DNA of 64,000 nucleotides from Alviniconcha marisindica (taxonomy: Eukaryota > Mollusca > Gastropoda > Provannidae): assembly GCA_018857735.1 (NCBI GenBank), contig JABMCL010003296.1:402501-466500 (forward strand), read 5' to 3'. Positions within the stretch are counted from its first letter, which is position 1. Every line of letters starts with the position of its first letter. Both the position numbers and the translations under genes were made by a program. The notes under the pieces were generated by a model. The model worked only from the letters and a program-made list of their open reading frames with translations, was not told the origin of the DNA and ran no database searches. Positions 12,548 through 25,075 of the stretch are shown piece by piece.

Positions 12548-13275
12548 TGCCATGAAACACCCAAGCGTATGGCACAAATACACGTGCATCCGCGTATAAA
12601 GTAAACGCACAAGGATAAACGTTTAGCAAAAATATGCCTGTGAATCTAGTTCAAAATGAGACAACTACCTTTTTGGTAAGGTCTTCCAAATTTTCAGTCA
12701 AAATAAAAACAGACTTGCTTGCCGTCAGCCACCATGTCGATCGTAACCACAATAACTGACAAGGCTAGCAAGTGTTCTGTCAAAGCAGACGTTTCACTGC
12801 CTTATGCTGTACGAGAAGTATGACTTGCACTGATGCATAAAAGTCGGAACAATTGTTACCGCTGTACAAATAGAGAAGCCCACAACAAAGGAGATTACTT
12901 CTCGCAAGCACTTGTCAATAGCTACTTTCACGAACACATTCTTTCAGCAGTCCAGACAGTTTTGGCCGAACTAAAAACAACTAGCTGCTTATCCTGCGCA
13001 TCCGTTCTGCTCACTTATTTCTCTTGTTATTTCTGAGGAGTTATACTTAATTATTCGAACACTAATTCAACTGGTAAGTGACGGTGGTTTCGGTGTTATC
13101 TATGGGACTCTGTTCTGTTGTCTGTCTGTATCTTCTTACGTGTTGTTTCGTGTTTGATTGTCGAAGTTTTTAGCCAAGTGAGATGTTCATTACGGATTGG
13201 AAAGAGATCATGGTTGCGGTCAAAGATACTGGTTCCCAACAGGCGAGCTTTTGGAAACATACACTGGACGTATAG
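11690..13275. other. Unique A-rich DNA with microsatellites
   Basis: It contains (CA)n at about 11899-11985 and (CG)n(CA)n at about 12475-12545. The rest is unique, with no coding exon recognised on either strand. Confidence 0.6.
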
Positions 13276-13279
13276 TCCA

Positions 13280-13787
13280 AACTCCAAGCACTGGTTTACG
13301 ACATCCTTCCTTCAACCACTGCCGTATTTAGTTACGCCATAGGTCCCAGAAAACTGTCAGCTAACGAGCAGTTTTTTGTTGCTACTCAAACAGTAGTAAG
13401 TTTGTTACAAACAACTGAAATTATATCAGACGTTTGTTTTATAAATGACCATGTTGCTTACGCCAGCTGAAATAAAATCAAAATCGTTTGAATCGAGACG
13501 GAACTTTTTTTATACCCGGAGTGGATGCGTCTCATGTTTACGTGGGTGCTTGGGCACTAGGTTGCTTCCACAGTCTTATTAGTACCCAAACTCCAAGCAC
13601 TGATTTACGACATCCTTCCTTCAACTTGGAGGAAGGTGCCGGAAAGCGGTGCTCGGACTGTGAGCAGTACCCAAACCTTTCGGAGGGCGCTGACCGCATC
13701 GGTGGACAGCTGCGCGGAGATAAAGAGTGCCCCTTCAGTGGCGTAACCAATTCTGGCAGAGTTTGGAGGAGGTGCCGGAAAGCGAAG
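13280..13787. mobile_element. Element E, copy 3
   Basis: This copy, of nearly full length for the family, is collinear with 2279-2820, including the agcactggtttacgacatcc start and the gaggaggtgccggaaagcga end. The central pair ccaagcactgatttacgaca / gtgccggaaagcggtgctcg shows the family's imperfect hairpin. Confidence 0.8.
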
Positions 13788-13789
13788 CT

Positions 13790-14425
13790 ATGAATACAAC
13801 TTAGCTTCTACAGTACACAATACTTAATAAGTTAATTTCAACCCAAAATAAACACTAAACATGAAGTCAGCTAAGCAAAATACTATACGACAAAGCATTG
13901 ATCGACACAGAATTACTTTAATCGAGTCAAAACAACGATTCACTACTATTCACTAGTACTAAACAGAGAACGCGTCATGCAGACGACGGCTATAAAAAGA
14001 ATGGACCCAGAGAGGCATCGGCTACTGATTTAGCTCGATCCTGCGTCTAAATAAGATCTAAATAAACATACTAAGATGCCAAATTATATTACACATGGCT
14101 TGGTGCATAACGAAATGGACTAGGTAAACAAGAGTAGGTAAACAAACAAGCGGTCAAAATATTAAGGGAGTAAACAGATTTGAAAATGGCGCGCACCGGC
14201 GGCTATTGCCGGTCGGCTGTGTGAAGGCCATGTGGCGTTACGCAACACGCAGCGCTTCAAAACAAAAGCGTCGTCTGCTCCGGTTCCCGGGTTACTAACA
14301 GTACAGTAATGAAATTGCACGAGTCGGATAACCGGGGCGGGATTGCCGTTAAAACGTACAAAGAGCACTTGCTCACATTCAAACAACAACTGCTAGGATC
14401 ACCAAACTGCCCTTAAATGGCGGAT
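13790..14425. other. Unique spacer, no gene seen
   Basis: AT-rich single-copy sequence. I see no recognisable coding, RNA or repeat structure. Confidence 0.5.
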
Positions 14426-14432
14426 AGTTTGG

Positions 14433-14720
<288 letters not shown>

Positions 14721-15189
14721 CTGGTACAGCGTGGGAAAAGCACATAGCTGTGAAACATCTTTCCTGACCTTCGTAACGTGTTCAGCGTTTGATGACGTCT
14801 CCATTTGTTCAACTCATGGATGCTTATTGAACTGTGACACAACCGATTCGTTCAGTGCGCGGCAGCCTGCCTCGGTTTGGCCCAGCGCTACGGTCTTAGA
14901 TGGTAAGCAGATGGAACAAACAAAAAGACTGAAAAGAAAGAAGAAAAAGAAGAAGAAAAGAAAAGAAAAAGAAAAGGGGGGGGGGGGTCTATGCAACTTG
15001 TGGACTTCGGTTGGTCATAATGGAGTAGGTGGTGGACGGTGTAGTTTAAATACACCCCCCCCCCCACCCCCCACCCCACCCCCTCCGATTTGTACGGGTA
15101 TTTTACTGCTGGCATGTCACATCTTTGTGAAACAGGTTCGTTTTTGTTGTTGTTGTTTATCGCTTTTTTTCTTTCTTTCTTTCTTTCTT

Positions 15190-16060
15190 CTACATCACAG
15201 CGGACCCCTCCCCTCGAGGGAACTTCACTCCACCGACGAAACAAAATGTGGAGAGACCCTGGGGGATCTTGAGCCTGTTTACAACCTGTTTACAAGTACA
15301 GGTGAAAGGCTGTGACACGAGCAAGTGGCGTTTCTGTACAGCAGCACGTCGCTTTTCTTACGGTGAGTCACCGCGGACCCCTCCCCTTGAGGGAACTTCA
15401 CTCCACCGACGAAACAACAGTGTGGAGAGACCCTGGGGGATCTTGGGCCTGATTGTGTCGAGTGAAATCACACTTCGTAAGTCAGATCGTTTTTCTTACG
15501 GTGAATCACCGCGGACCCCTCCCCTTGAGGGAACTTCACTCCACCGACGAAACAAAATGTGGAGAGACCCTGGGGGATCTTGAGCCTGTTTACACTGTTT
15601 CTGACAGTGAATCACCGTGGACCCCTCCCCTTGAGGGAACTTCACTCCACCGGTGAAACAACAGTGTGGAGAGACCCTGGGGGATCTTGGGCCTGTTTAC
15701 GACCTGCTAACGATTACTGGTGAAATCACTCGGCCACTGGCTGTGACACAAACCTACGTGGGGCGTCTTCGTTTTTCCTGTAAACGGTGAATCACCGCGG
15801 ACCTCTCCCCCTTGACGGAAGTTCACTTCACCAGTGTAGAGAGACCACAGTGTAGAGAGACCACAGTGTAGAGAGACAACAGTGTCGAGAGACCACAGTG
15901 TAGAGAGAGAGACCACAGTGTAGAGAGACCACAGTGTAGAGAGAGAGACCACAGTGTAGAGAGACCACAGTGTAGTAGAGAGACCACAGTGTAGAGAGAC
16001 CACATGTAGAGAGACCCTGAGGGTTCTTGGGCCCGTTTACGATTACCAGTGAAATCACTC
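15190..16060. repeat. Dispersed-tandem 90-bp core repeat and 16-bp array
   Basis: Five copies of a core (cggacccctccccttgaggg, aacttcactccaccgacga, gagaccctgggggatcttgg) start near 15201, 15374, 15512, 15617 and 15798, separated by unequal spacers. The fifth core runs into a short array (agagagaccacagtgt, about 15840-16010) that expands part of the core itself. A sixth core end follows at about 16010-16060. Confidence 0.88.
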
Positions 16061-16107
16061 TGATGAAAGATTTAACACAGACAAGTGGCTTCCTTGTCTC
16101 ATAGCGC

Positions 16108-16121
16108 TTACAGTCAATTAG

Positions 16122-16178
<57 letters not shown>

Positions 16179-16273
16179 TTTCACTTATTCAGTAGTTTAG
16201 CAAGGACTAGTTGTTAGACATGTCTAAATGAACCTAAACTACAATCGTTGGAAAATAAAGTTTTCGAGTTCGA

Positions 16274-16329
<56 letters not shown>

Positions 16330-16330
16330 T
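16108..16330. repeat. Two (TC)n microsatellites
   Basis: (CT)n runs lie at about 16120-16175 and 16277-16325. Confidence 0.96.
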
Positions 16331-16785
16331 AATTATTCAAAATACCGCGCCAGAAAAGACGTAACACGACGCACAGTTTACGCCCACCTATATCATTCGC
16401 CTTTTAAAATGGAAAGTAAACAGGTTCCAGTGGGTCCTCTTACCTCCTGCTCCCTTATGACCACCGGCAGCGTGCTGTTCTCAAAACCAGACTTCCCTTT
16501 GTTGGACAATGGGACATAACTGATTAACATCTGGCTCAGGCTCTGGGGAAATACTAATGAGCCTGACAGTCTAAATGCGGAGCAAAGGGTTATGACTCTT
16601 TGACCTTTCTGTGTCCCACCGTTTTATAAGGTCATCCTGACCAAACTGTAATGCCACGAGAATTTTTTGTCTCTTGGGTTTCCTACATTTTTGTTCTCTC
16701 TCCTCCCCCCCCCGCCCCCCTGTCGCCCTGATAAAACCGCACTGGTTGACTGGGCGTAAGTAAGTACGTAAACATTTTGTTTTAC

Positions 16786-17205
16786 GTCCACAGAAGCGAG
16801 GTGGCTTATTGGGGACGGGGACAGGGACCGCGCGCACCGACCCGGAAGACCGAGGAGGCCGTGGACCGCGCGCACCGACCCGGAAGACCGAGGAGGCCGT
16901 GGACCGCGCGCACCGACCCGGAAGACCGAGAGGCCGTGGACCGCGCGACCGACCCGGAAGACCGGGGGCCGTGGACCGCGCGCACCGACCCGGAAGACCG
17001 AGGAGGCCGTGGACCGCGCGCACCGACCCGGAAGACCGAGGAGGCCGTGGACCGCGCGCACCGACCCGGAAGACCGAGGAGGCCGTGGACCGCCGCCAGA
17101 ACGATGGCAGTGTTAAGGCGGTGTCCCCTCGCCATTGCGCAGCAACTAGTGTACTACGCAATTGCTGTTTCAACTGCTGTGCGGAGCAGAGTCACAAGGT
17201 CAAGA
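16786..17205 (-). mobile_element. Element F, copy 2, with 38-bp minisatellite
   Basis: This is an inverted homologue of 11370-11680. Inside it, the block present once in copy 1 (gtccgctacggcctccacgg and following) is amplified as a 38-bp GC-rich unit (ccgcgcgcaccgacccggaa, gaccgaggaggccgtgga) about seven times between about 16830 and 17095. The apparent Arg/Pro-rich proteins on both strands are repeat artefacts. Confidence 0.75.
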
Positions 17206-17691
17206 CTGGGCGTAAAACACCAAGTTACTTACTCTCCCCCCCCACTCACCCATCCCTTCCTGCTGCTGCTTACGACCACGGCAACGTTGCTTCAAACCCA
17301 GTGAGTGCAATCGGCAGTCCCGTTACAGAACAAATTAAACAATCTTAACGGCAAACGCATATTCCAGGGACAAAACGATGAGGTTACCATCCAGTGTAGA
17401 GTCGGAAAACTCTCCTCTACAGGTCAGACTCTTAACCAACGTTTCGGTCTACCTTTACATATGATGTGACAAACATCTCACTGTAGTGTAAGCTTTGATT
17501 AATCTAATCACAAGAACAGCAATTGTGATGATGTAGTAGATTACATTGAGCACTTCTTTTTCGGCTGCCTGACGATTCAGAAATTTTGGAATTACACTGA
17601 ACAATATATTTTAATTACTTTCGACATTCAGATCCATTTTACTGTTGTTGATGTTCAGTTGTTCATTAAAAATATCTTTGAGTGAGCGAGT

Positions 17692-18015
17692 GAACATGGT
17701 GCTTAACGTCCACAGAAACCGTACGGCTTATTAGGGACGGGGAAAAGAGGGGGGAGGGGGTATGGAGGTGGGGGGAGAGGGAGATTATATACCTATCGCC
17801 TATCGCTATACTGTCACCATCAGAATGACTTTTGCATTAAGATAGGCAGCGATGAGAGCCATTTTAATGTTTCAGTAGGAAGTGATGGACAAAGTCACAA
17901 GACAGTGTCCACAAACCACAACCTTTTTGAAGAGAAAGGAGAGCCGAAGCGGTATCGAACCGAGGTCCTTCCGCTTACCAGCCTAACGCCTTACCGCTAG
18001 GCCAAACCGGCTCAC
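17692..18015 (-). mobile_element. tRNA-derived SINE family A, copy 2
   Basis: It is close to copy 1 along its whole length: the catggtgcttaacgtccaca tail first, and a tRNA-like head ending cttaccgctaggccaaaccg on the plus strand. No clear target-site duplication was identified. Confidence 0.85.
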
Positions 18016-18069
18016 TAAAAAATCTTTTTAAGTAATGGGTCTTGTATAGTGGGCATTCTGGCGAGATCT

Positions 18070-18073
18070 GGAT

Positions 18074-18115
<42 letters not shown>

Positions 18116-18500
18116 GCGTGCGTGCGTGCGTGCGTGCGTGTGTGTTGGGGCTGGGGGGGGGACTGGGAGGGATGGAATTATGGGTAGGTAGTAATATAAT
18201 TATTTTTTCTTTGTATATTGATGCTTCTCAAATGGACCATGTATTTTATATTTTTGTGTGTAATATATACATTGTCATATATGTATGAATGAATGAATGA
18301 ATGAAAATTTATATATAGCGCATAAAAAACTTCCACACAAAACCTTGCGTGTTTACATGTATTATTTTAATGAACCTTCGATTTTTTTCTTCTCTCACTT
18401 AACTTACAAAATGTTAGAGAATGTTGTAAAGTGCAGTGTGTTTGTGTACACCAGAGAATAGCGCTGTACAAAAGTTATCTATTATTATTATTATTATTGT
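18070..18500. repeat. (TG)n, (GAAT)n, (TTA)n and SINE-tail fragment
   Basis: It contains (TG)n at about 18075-18110, an atgaatgaatga run at about 18283-18303, and agcgctgtacaaa followed by (ATT)n at about 18460-18500, which resembles a SINE 3' end. Confidence 0.6.
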
Positions 18501-18659
18501 TGTTGTGGTTGTTGGGAATAAAACGAGTCTGGTTGCCCTCCTCTGAACTCGTCACTAATGTCCTCCTTAAATACGGACACCGCGTGTCACGTAAAGCATG
18601 GGACATAAACTATCCCTGTCCCCAGCCCTAACAAACAAAATACCTGGTCACGACGTCCA

Positions 18660-18870
18660 GACTTTGCCTGTTCTCCTACAGTCTGAAACAGAACGAGGCC
18701 CAAAGCGCTTTGTGCAGAATCTACAAACAAAGGGAGTTAACTAGCGCGCGAACGACGTCACAACGATGACCGCAACAACCAAAACCTGGGTCGCTTACAG
18801 TAACTCTCACCTGGACGCAAGTAAATACACGGGATACATATTAACTCCACCAGAGGTACATCAATAAAAC
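18660..18870. mobile_element. Element G, copy 1
   Basis: It shares tctgaaacagaacgaggccc, gggagttaactagcg, cacctggacgcaagtaaata and ccagaggtacatc with the inverted or rearranged copy at 42590-42840. Repeat class is unknown. Confidence 0.6.
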
Positions 18871-18881
18871 ATAGCTAAAGA

Positions 18882-19070
18882 AAACAACATAGCTCAACCA
18901 AAAACAGATAAGTGATTTAGCTTTTCATCTAATTTTTCATCGTTTTTCACCGTTTAACTGTTGTTTAAGCGTCGTTCTGTAGCTTTTTCAAGGGGATTTC
19001 CCCGAAAACTTGCAGATTGTGTTTTTGTCCTAATAAATACCGTTCTTTTGAACCTTTCATGTGTACATCA
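18882..19070. mobile_element. MITE fragment (same family as 54618-54882)
   Basis: It carries agctcaaccaaaaacagata, then gattgtgtttttgtcctaat and the gaacctttcatgtgt end. It corresponds to one half of the foldback element at 54618-54882. Another half copy is at 51952-52138. Confidence 0.7.
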
Positions 19071-19189
19071 TCAATGTTCTTACTGCTCCAGCTTTTCGCG
19101 TACTTTCTCTAGCGCATACACATCTCAGTCGTGGACAAAATGGACATACCTTGTCATAGTGAAGTGGTGAATCCCTGTTATGCTTGAAG

Positions 19190-19520
19190 GAAGGCGACGT
19201 GTCAAATTGTAGGCTCCTCTTTAAAGTCTTGCACAGGGAAGCAGGAAAGAAGCCTCCACCTGGAAAATGAAGTGCGGACTTCAGGGTGGATCGGACTGGA
19301 CCACTCGAGGCTGGGCATTCTTCTTCTTCGGGATGGTGTACAGCTTCAGCAGCTAGTGCATGCCGAGTGGCTCGATCATCTGCGTGTTTCCACAATCCAC
19401 CCAACTCTGTCTGACATGGACTACAGGATCTTTAACGTGCGTACGTGCTGTATTGGTTTGCGTGTACATAAGGGGGACCTTGATTTACGGTCTCGTCCGA
19501 AGATGATTCTTTAATGTTTC
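19190..19520. other. Probable old dispersed-repeat relic
   Basis: The words ggatctttaacgtgcgtacg and gaccttgatttacggtctcg resemble sequence often seen in molluscan interspersed repeats (recollection, not tested). Open frames on both strands show no domain. Confidence 0.35.
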
Positions 19521-19887
19521 ATATGTTTCAGGTAGTTACAATTATTCGTTTATGAGCTAACAAATAAATAAAACAGGATGGCTCGCGCGCGCGCACATAC
19601 ACACTCACACCCACGCCTCACACACGCACGCACGCACGCACGCAGCACACACACACACACACACACACACAACGGCAAAACACCGTTGCTTCGTGGGTCC
19701 GAATGACTTCCCGCCTCTGGTTTTCCCAAACAACAAATGCGACCTGAATGTCAAAAAGAATGAGGGTCAAATTGGTCAATATTTTTGGATATTACAATCC
19801 AAGATTAACCCAAAACGTACGCTGGTAATTTCTTATTTCAGCTGCCTAAATTATTGCTTTTATTTCGAGTCCAATTTATGACCATTC

Positions 19888-20475
19888 TGGGTACAATCCA
19901 AGGAGACGGTCGGAAATTACAGGACCTTTTTAAAAGTTATTTTGGGTCACAAGTATCATCACAGTCATTAAATGAGGTCCATATCTACCGATTACAGCCG
20001 AAATACGCAACAAAAGGTGAGTTTTTTTCATATAATTTTGTCTTTGATTGTCAGTTCGAGTCGGCGCATATTGATATTAGTAGATATGGACCTAACTGCC
20101 CTTTGATGTTCGACCTAGTTTCCCAGTAACAACATGAACGATTCCTTAGTGCCGATTTTGGCAAGACAATCGTACTCACGACTCAACGTTCTCAGATTGC
20201 AATTTTTTCCGCACATTTTCCGTGAGTTTTTAATTGCCGTTTAACGAAGCCTCTTACCCAGCAGCACTTCGTCGGCCTCGTTCGCCATTTGCAATCCGTG
20301 ACCCGACCCGAAACAAAGACAAAAATATATGAAAAAAACTCAACTATTGTTGCGGATTTCGACTGTAATTAGTAGATATGGACCTAATTTAATTATTGTG
20401 ATGATATTTGTGACCCAAAATAGCTTTTAAAATGGTCCAGGAATTTCCGACCGTCTCCTTGGATTTTACCCCATT
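19888..20475. mobile_element. Foldback element with ~130-bp arms
   Basis: The left arm 19888-20015 and right arm 20343-20475 are inverted repeats sharing ccaaggagacggtcggaaat, attttgggtcacaa and aggtccatatcta. The loop of about 330 bp carries a further copy of tagatatggaccta. Flanking words (gcttcgtg...gacttcc...caaac) recur directly at about 19688 and 20722. Confidence 0.7.
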
Positions 20476-20479
20476 CTGA

Positions 20480-21501
20480 ATAAGCTGGGTCGCATTTACC
20501 GTCTGGAATCGGCTATTCAGCCTCTGAAAGCATCGTTTCTCAGACTCATTTTGCAGAATTTTCAGATTTTTATTTTTACACTGTATCCTTCAGAATCCGT
20601 CAATTTGCGTTGTTTACGATGTCATTAAAAACAAAAAGGTGATTTACCGGGACTGGTGTAGTCAGAAAATGTGCAGTCGATACGGTTACACAGGCCGTAA
20701 TATAGAAATCACGAATAAAACGCTGCTTCGTGAGGTTGAGTGACTTTCCAAACAGCAAGTTCGACCCAAGAATGAGAGACAATGGAAGGGAAATGAGGGA
20801 ATAATGTAGGACACTAAAATTGGGAATTGCTCGTAGCGACAGTTTACAAAACATACCTGTGAATCATGGCGGTGTGAATGTAGCAGGTACCTGGTGTGCA
20901 CCGTGCAATGGCAACAAGGAGGTAGACAACTGCATGAAGTGTTGGGCAAAGACAGCTCAGGTTTGAGTGTTCACGAGAATCTTGCTTTGCACGGGATGTA
21001 TTGAGTCCTCGTGCAGCCCGTTTTTTTAGTTTTTATTTTTATTTTATTTTTTTACACCAAAGGCACGCGACACTTGTAAAAAAAGTATCGTGCATTTAGA
21101 AGCTGGAATGTATGAAGTAAAGTGTGCGTGCGTGGAAGATTTACTTATTGCGTGCACCTATTTATTGCTGCTTTTGCGTGTGTGTGTGTGCGTGAAGAGT
21201 TATTTTCAAAACAGCTTCGTGCTGGGGACTGTTCGCAAAACGTTCATCTTGTTGCTCAGTCTAATTTCGGCCTGTCGGGTTCATTCAGCTTCGCTTTTTT
21301 CCGAATATATTCTTCAAACATAATGTGACGCGTGACGTAACCGCTTGCGTACACTCTGTACCGTACACTCCTTAATTTACACTCCTTTGCTTAACACTCC
21401 TTTATTTGGTGAGGGCTGACCAGAGTACTATGAACCTGGCTGAAAGGGCTGACAAGAGAAGACTTTTACTCAGAATATTCTGCTTGATCATCGATTAAAA
21501 T

Positions 21502-21537
<36 letters not shown>

Positions 21538-21640
21538 GGAGAGAGAGAGAGAGACGAGCAGAGACAGAGACAGAGACAGAGGACGGAGCAGCAGGTGGGT
21601 CGTGACGTGTTAGTGTGTTAGTGTTAGTGTGTGTGTGTAG
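20480..21640. other. Mostly unique DNA, no gene seen
   Basis: It contains T-rich runs, (TG)n at about 21503-21535, and no recognised coding sequence. Confidence 0.5.
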
Positions 21641-21907
21641 GTGACCCAAGCCGCTGTCACTGACAGCATGAACCGGCCTCAGACTAGACTGCAACTTCGC
21701 AGACAGCACCCAGTGATCATGGTGCGACTGATACGAGGACCGGATCGACGTTCACGGCTCAGGCACCACATGTTCACAAAATTCATCATTGAAGATTTCG
21801 GTGTGCCACTGTGCTACATCACCTATGACGGTGGAACACTTCCTGCGGGACTCTCAAACCCCCCAGAACCTGAGAAAACTCAGAAGTTCAGCCTGCTGAT
21901 ACAGCGG
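21641..21907 (+). CDS. Exon-like open block, unknown protein
   Basis: A repeat-free open stretch of about 89 codons follows a TG-rich possible acceptor (gtgtgtgtag|GTGACC; an internal ATG is at about 21668) and ends at a good donor consensus (ATACAGCG|GTGAGTAAG) just before the in-frame stop. The translation is of mixed composition (for example HHMFTKFIIEDFGVPLCYIT then YDGGTLPAGLSNP), unlike the simple-repeat frames around it. I do not recognise a family. It could be an internal exon of an unseen plus-strand gene or a fragment of a transposon ORF. Confidence 0.35.
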
Positions 21908-22329
21908 TGAGTAAGAGAGAAGATCTACGGCCCTGTAGAGAACCGCCGGCGTACGTCGGAGCTACCGAAGTTCCTGTCCGAGCGAACGACGAGAACGACG
22001 AGGAAGAAGACTAGGTCTCCATCCACTGTGTCTGTTCCAGTCCTCGGCCACAGTATGTTAATGCTGCAGTCTTTGCGCCGGCGAACGTGCCAACCGTAGT
22101 GAACAACACGAGTCCTTTTTTCACCGAGCATGTAGTGATTGCGCTAGACATTTTTCAAGCCGGTGTAACATATATAAGGTGGTGAAAGTGGTTCACACAC
22201 ACACACACACACACACACAACACACACACACATTCTGACCAATTGCTGATTTTTTTCCCGGTATATACTTATCTTAACCGGTAAAATACCGGAAATTACC
22301 GGTTAACGGGAACCTTGATGTAATGACAC

Positions 22330-22790
22330 GAGTTCCACTCAGTTCAAGATGGTATCTATGCGCTCGGAAAAGCCCATATGCGCTTCACTCCGTCCCTCAG
22401 AAGTTTCCCAATGTTGCTCTTTGAAACAGTTCCAATGTTCGTCTGATGTCGATGACCCTCTTTCGTCCATTCAAGGAAGATCGAACATTTCCCTTTTCCA
22501 CGCCTCTCACCTCCAGGCGATCCATAGTGTGATGTCCTTGGCTTTGTGCCCGCAGGTAATGTCTCAAGCTCCTCAACACTATAGACGACGCTGGTTGCAG
22601 AACCACTGCAGCCAGGATCGTGGATACACTCGTCCTGAAGACGGAGTACGGCTGTGTGAGCTGATGCTGCTGGTCAATTGCGGCTGTCCTGAACCCGTCT
22701 GTGGGCGACCTTTGGCTGATCCTCTGCACACCAAAAAGCTGGCGGCTTCTCTGTCTTGGTGGTGGTGGTGGTGGTGGTGGTGGTAGTGTG
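22330..22790. other. Unique GC-balanced stretch with open frames on both strands
   Basis: Frames of 145 codons (+) and 110 codons (-) overlap. Neither shows a domain I recognise. A degraded mobile element is possible. Confidence 0.25.
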
Positions 22791-22923
22791 GAGTGTGTGT
22801 GAAAATGTCAGCGTGTACGTGCCGATGCGCATGCCAATGTATATGTCAGCGCGTGCGTCGATCAGTGTGTGAATGTCTACGTGTCAGTGCGCGTGTGTGC
22901 ATGTGTCAGCACCAACCTCAGAG

Positions 22924-22924
<1 letters not shown>

Positions 22925-22978
<54 letters not shown>

Positions 22979-24868
22979 TGCATGTGTCAGTTTGTATGAG
23001 AGAGAAGGGGGGGGGGGGGGGAAGAAAGTACACACACACACACACATTACCTCCACATTTTGATGAAAGCAATTTATTTGCTCTTTGCAAGCAGACACTC
23101 TTTTTGCATTTTGAAAAGCATCGAAACAAATTATGACAAGCTCACACAACAACGCATTTTTTATAATAAATTTCTTCCATTTCAATTTTCCCATTATAAT
23201 TACAGGAGGAAAAAAATCACCCTTCTTAATCATAGAAAAAATTGAGACAAAATCGAACATAATAATAAGTAGAAAACAAATACAGGGGTCCAGAACAGCT
23301 GACTTCACTGTGTAAAATGTGCACAAATGTTTACGTTGGGATGCCATCGAGAAACGAATCGAAAATACATTTTTTTTTTAAACTAATGGAGCAACTTCAA
23401 CGAGAACAAATAATTATGTGACCTTACGGAGAAAGTAAAGACTCCCCCCCCCCCCCCCCCCCGAATTCAAAGGTAACTGCTGACTGTTGAATCCCTCCAC
23501 CCCCTCCAAATAAACGAGAGAAAAAGAAGAAGAAAAAAAGAAAAAAAAGAAAAAAATCGCTCCCAGAATAACACATGAAAAAGGCAACCAAAAACTACAA
23601 GAATACGGAAAAGTTACAAAGGGAAGCGGGTTTTCTGCCCAGCTGTATTACGTTTCGTTGGCTGACCAGCGACGCAGCTTGGGTCGGTCAATGCAAGGTT
23701 AAATGTGCACAGACCGGTGTCCCCCACCCTCCCCCCCCTCCCCAGGGAGGAAAAAACAACAACAAAAACGATCACCTAATCTGTTCAAGCAGAGCTGACA
23801 CGATGTAGTATGTATCTGAATCGGCTTGACTCGACAACGGCACCATACCACGGATTTTCAGCTAAAGAAGGTGTGGAGGGAGGAGGAGGAGGGGGGGGGA
23901 ATACGGAAGAAAAGCAAGAAAGAAGAAAAAAGCATAAGAGTAAATGCCCATAACGACTGCATTCAGATAGGCAGTCCTGGGCCCAGGTCTTGAGCCCTGA
24001 GAACTACGGTACGAGAGACCCCCAATGACACAGTTAACGAAGATTCCAACATCTCGACCACAAAGAACAGAAAGCGGCATCAAGACATTCCAGTCAACAT
24101 TTGTTTTCATCATAATTCCACTGCATTCCTTGTGTAAACGATAGAAAGAAGAAAAGGCAAAATGACTACAACGGTAACAAGGAAAAGGTGTGGTGGGTGG
24201 TGGGTGGTGGGTGGTGGTGGGGGGAATGAATCAAGGAGAAACTCTAAACGCATCATAAAAGTGAATTACAATGCATCCGATGCTTACAATGATTGGCAAC
24301 AATTTGGACATGTATACACAAAGCAAGACTGACGTGGTGTTTCTGTACAACATCGCAGTGAAAATAAAACCGTTTTCAAATAAATAATAAAAGAAACTAA
24401 AAAGATGAGCTGCATGGGTGAAGCAACTTGTCACACACACACACACACGCACACACACACACACACACAAGCATATATACGCACACACGCACACAAATGA
24501 AAGTTTTACATGTTAAATCGCTTAAGTCCAAAATATTGAACCAGATCTTGCTTTTGCATTAAGAAGAATTTTTTTTTTTAAACCAAGAACTGAAAAGTGA
24601 GGACCATACCAGCTGTAATTGTGAACTAGAACTGATCTACAGCACAATGAAATGGAAATGCCCACACGTTCACAGCCCCTACTGCCAAAGTCGAAATCTG
24701 ATTTCAGCCAGAACTGTATCTGTTAACCTCCTTTTGGGGTATTTTGGGTGGTTTCAAACAGATTATGTTTCTGAGGGACAAGGGAATATACACTGATCAA
24801 TAAAATATCAAAAAGCATGGACAACATGCAGGTACCTATAAAAAGGCCAACTAAGACCTCAGCACTTC
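22925..24868. other. Microsatellites and AT-rich unique DNA
   Basis: (TG)n at about 22926-22976, G, C and CA runs, and otherwise unique A-rich sequence. No gene seen. Confidence 0.55.
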
Positions 24869-25075
24869 CAGAGCTCAGGAGCTGTGTGAAAGTCGAGGTG
24901 GCCGTCCTGGGCTCCCCGTCCCTGACAGTCCTTACGGTCTCTGTGGACGTAAAGCAACATTGAACTGTAGTATCTCAGAGCTCAGGAGCTGTGTGAAAGT
25001 CGAGGTGGCCGTCCTGGGCTCCCCACCACTAATAAGCCTCGCAGTTTCTGTGGACGCAAAGCAACGCTGAATCAA
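24869..25075 (-). mobile_element. Element D, two tandem copies (inverted)
   Basis: Both copies begin cagagctcaggagctgtgtg, continue with gtcgaggtggccgtcctggg and end gtaaagcaacattgaa or the variant. This is the reverse of 6280-6500. Confidence 0.75.

Noticed and set aside
16571..17348. Arg/Pro-rich proteins of 145-200 residues
   Set aside because: Produced by the 38-bp GC-rich array within element F.
22397..22729. Tc1-like transposase fragment
   Set aside because: No helix-turn-helix or DDE pattern could be traced; similarity was only impressionistic.
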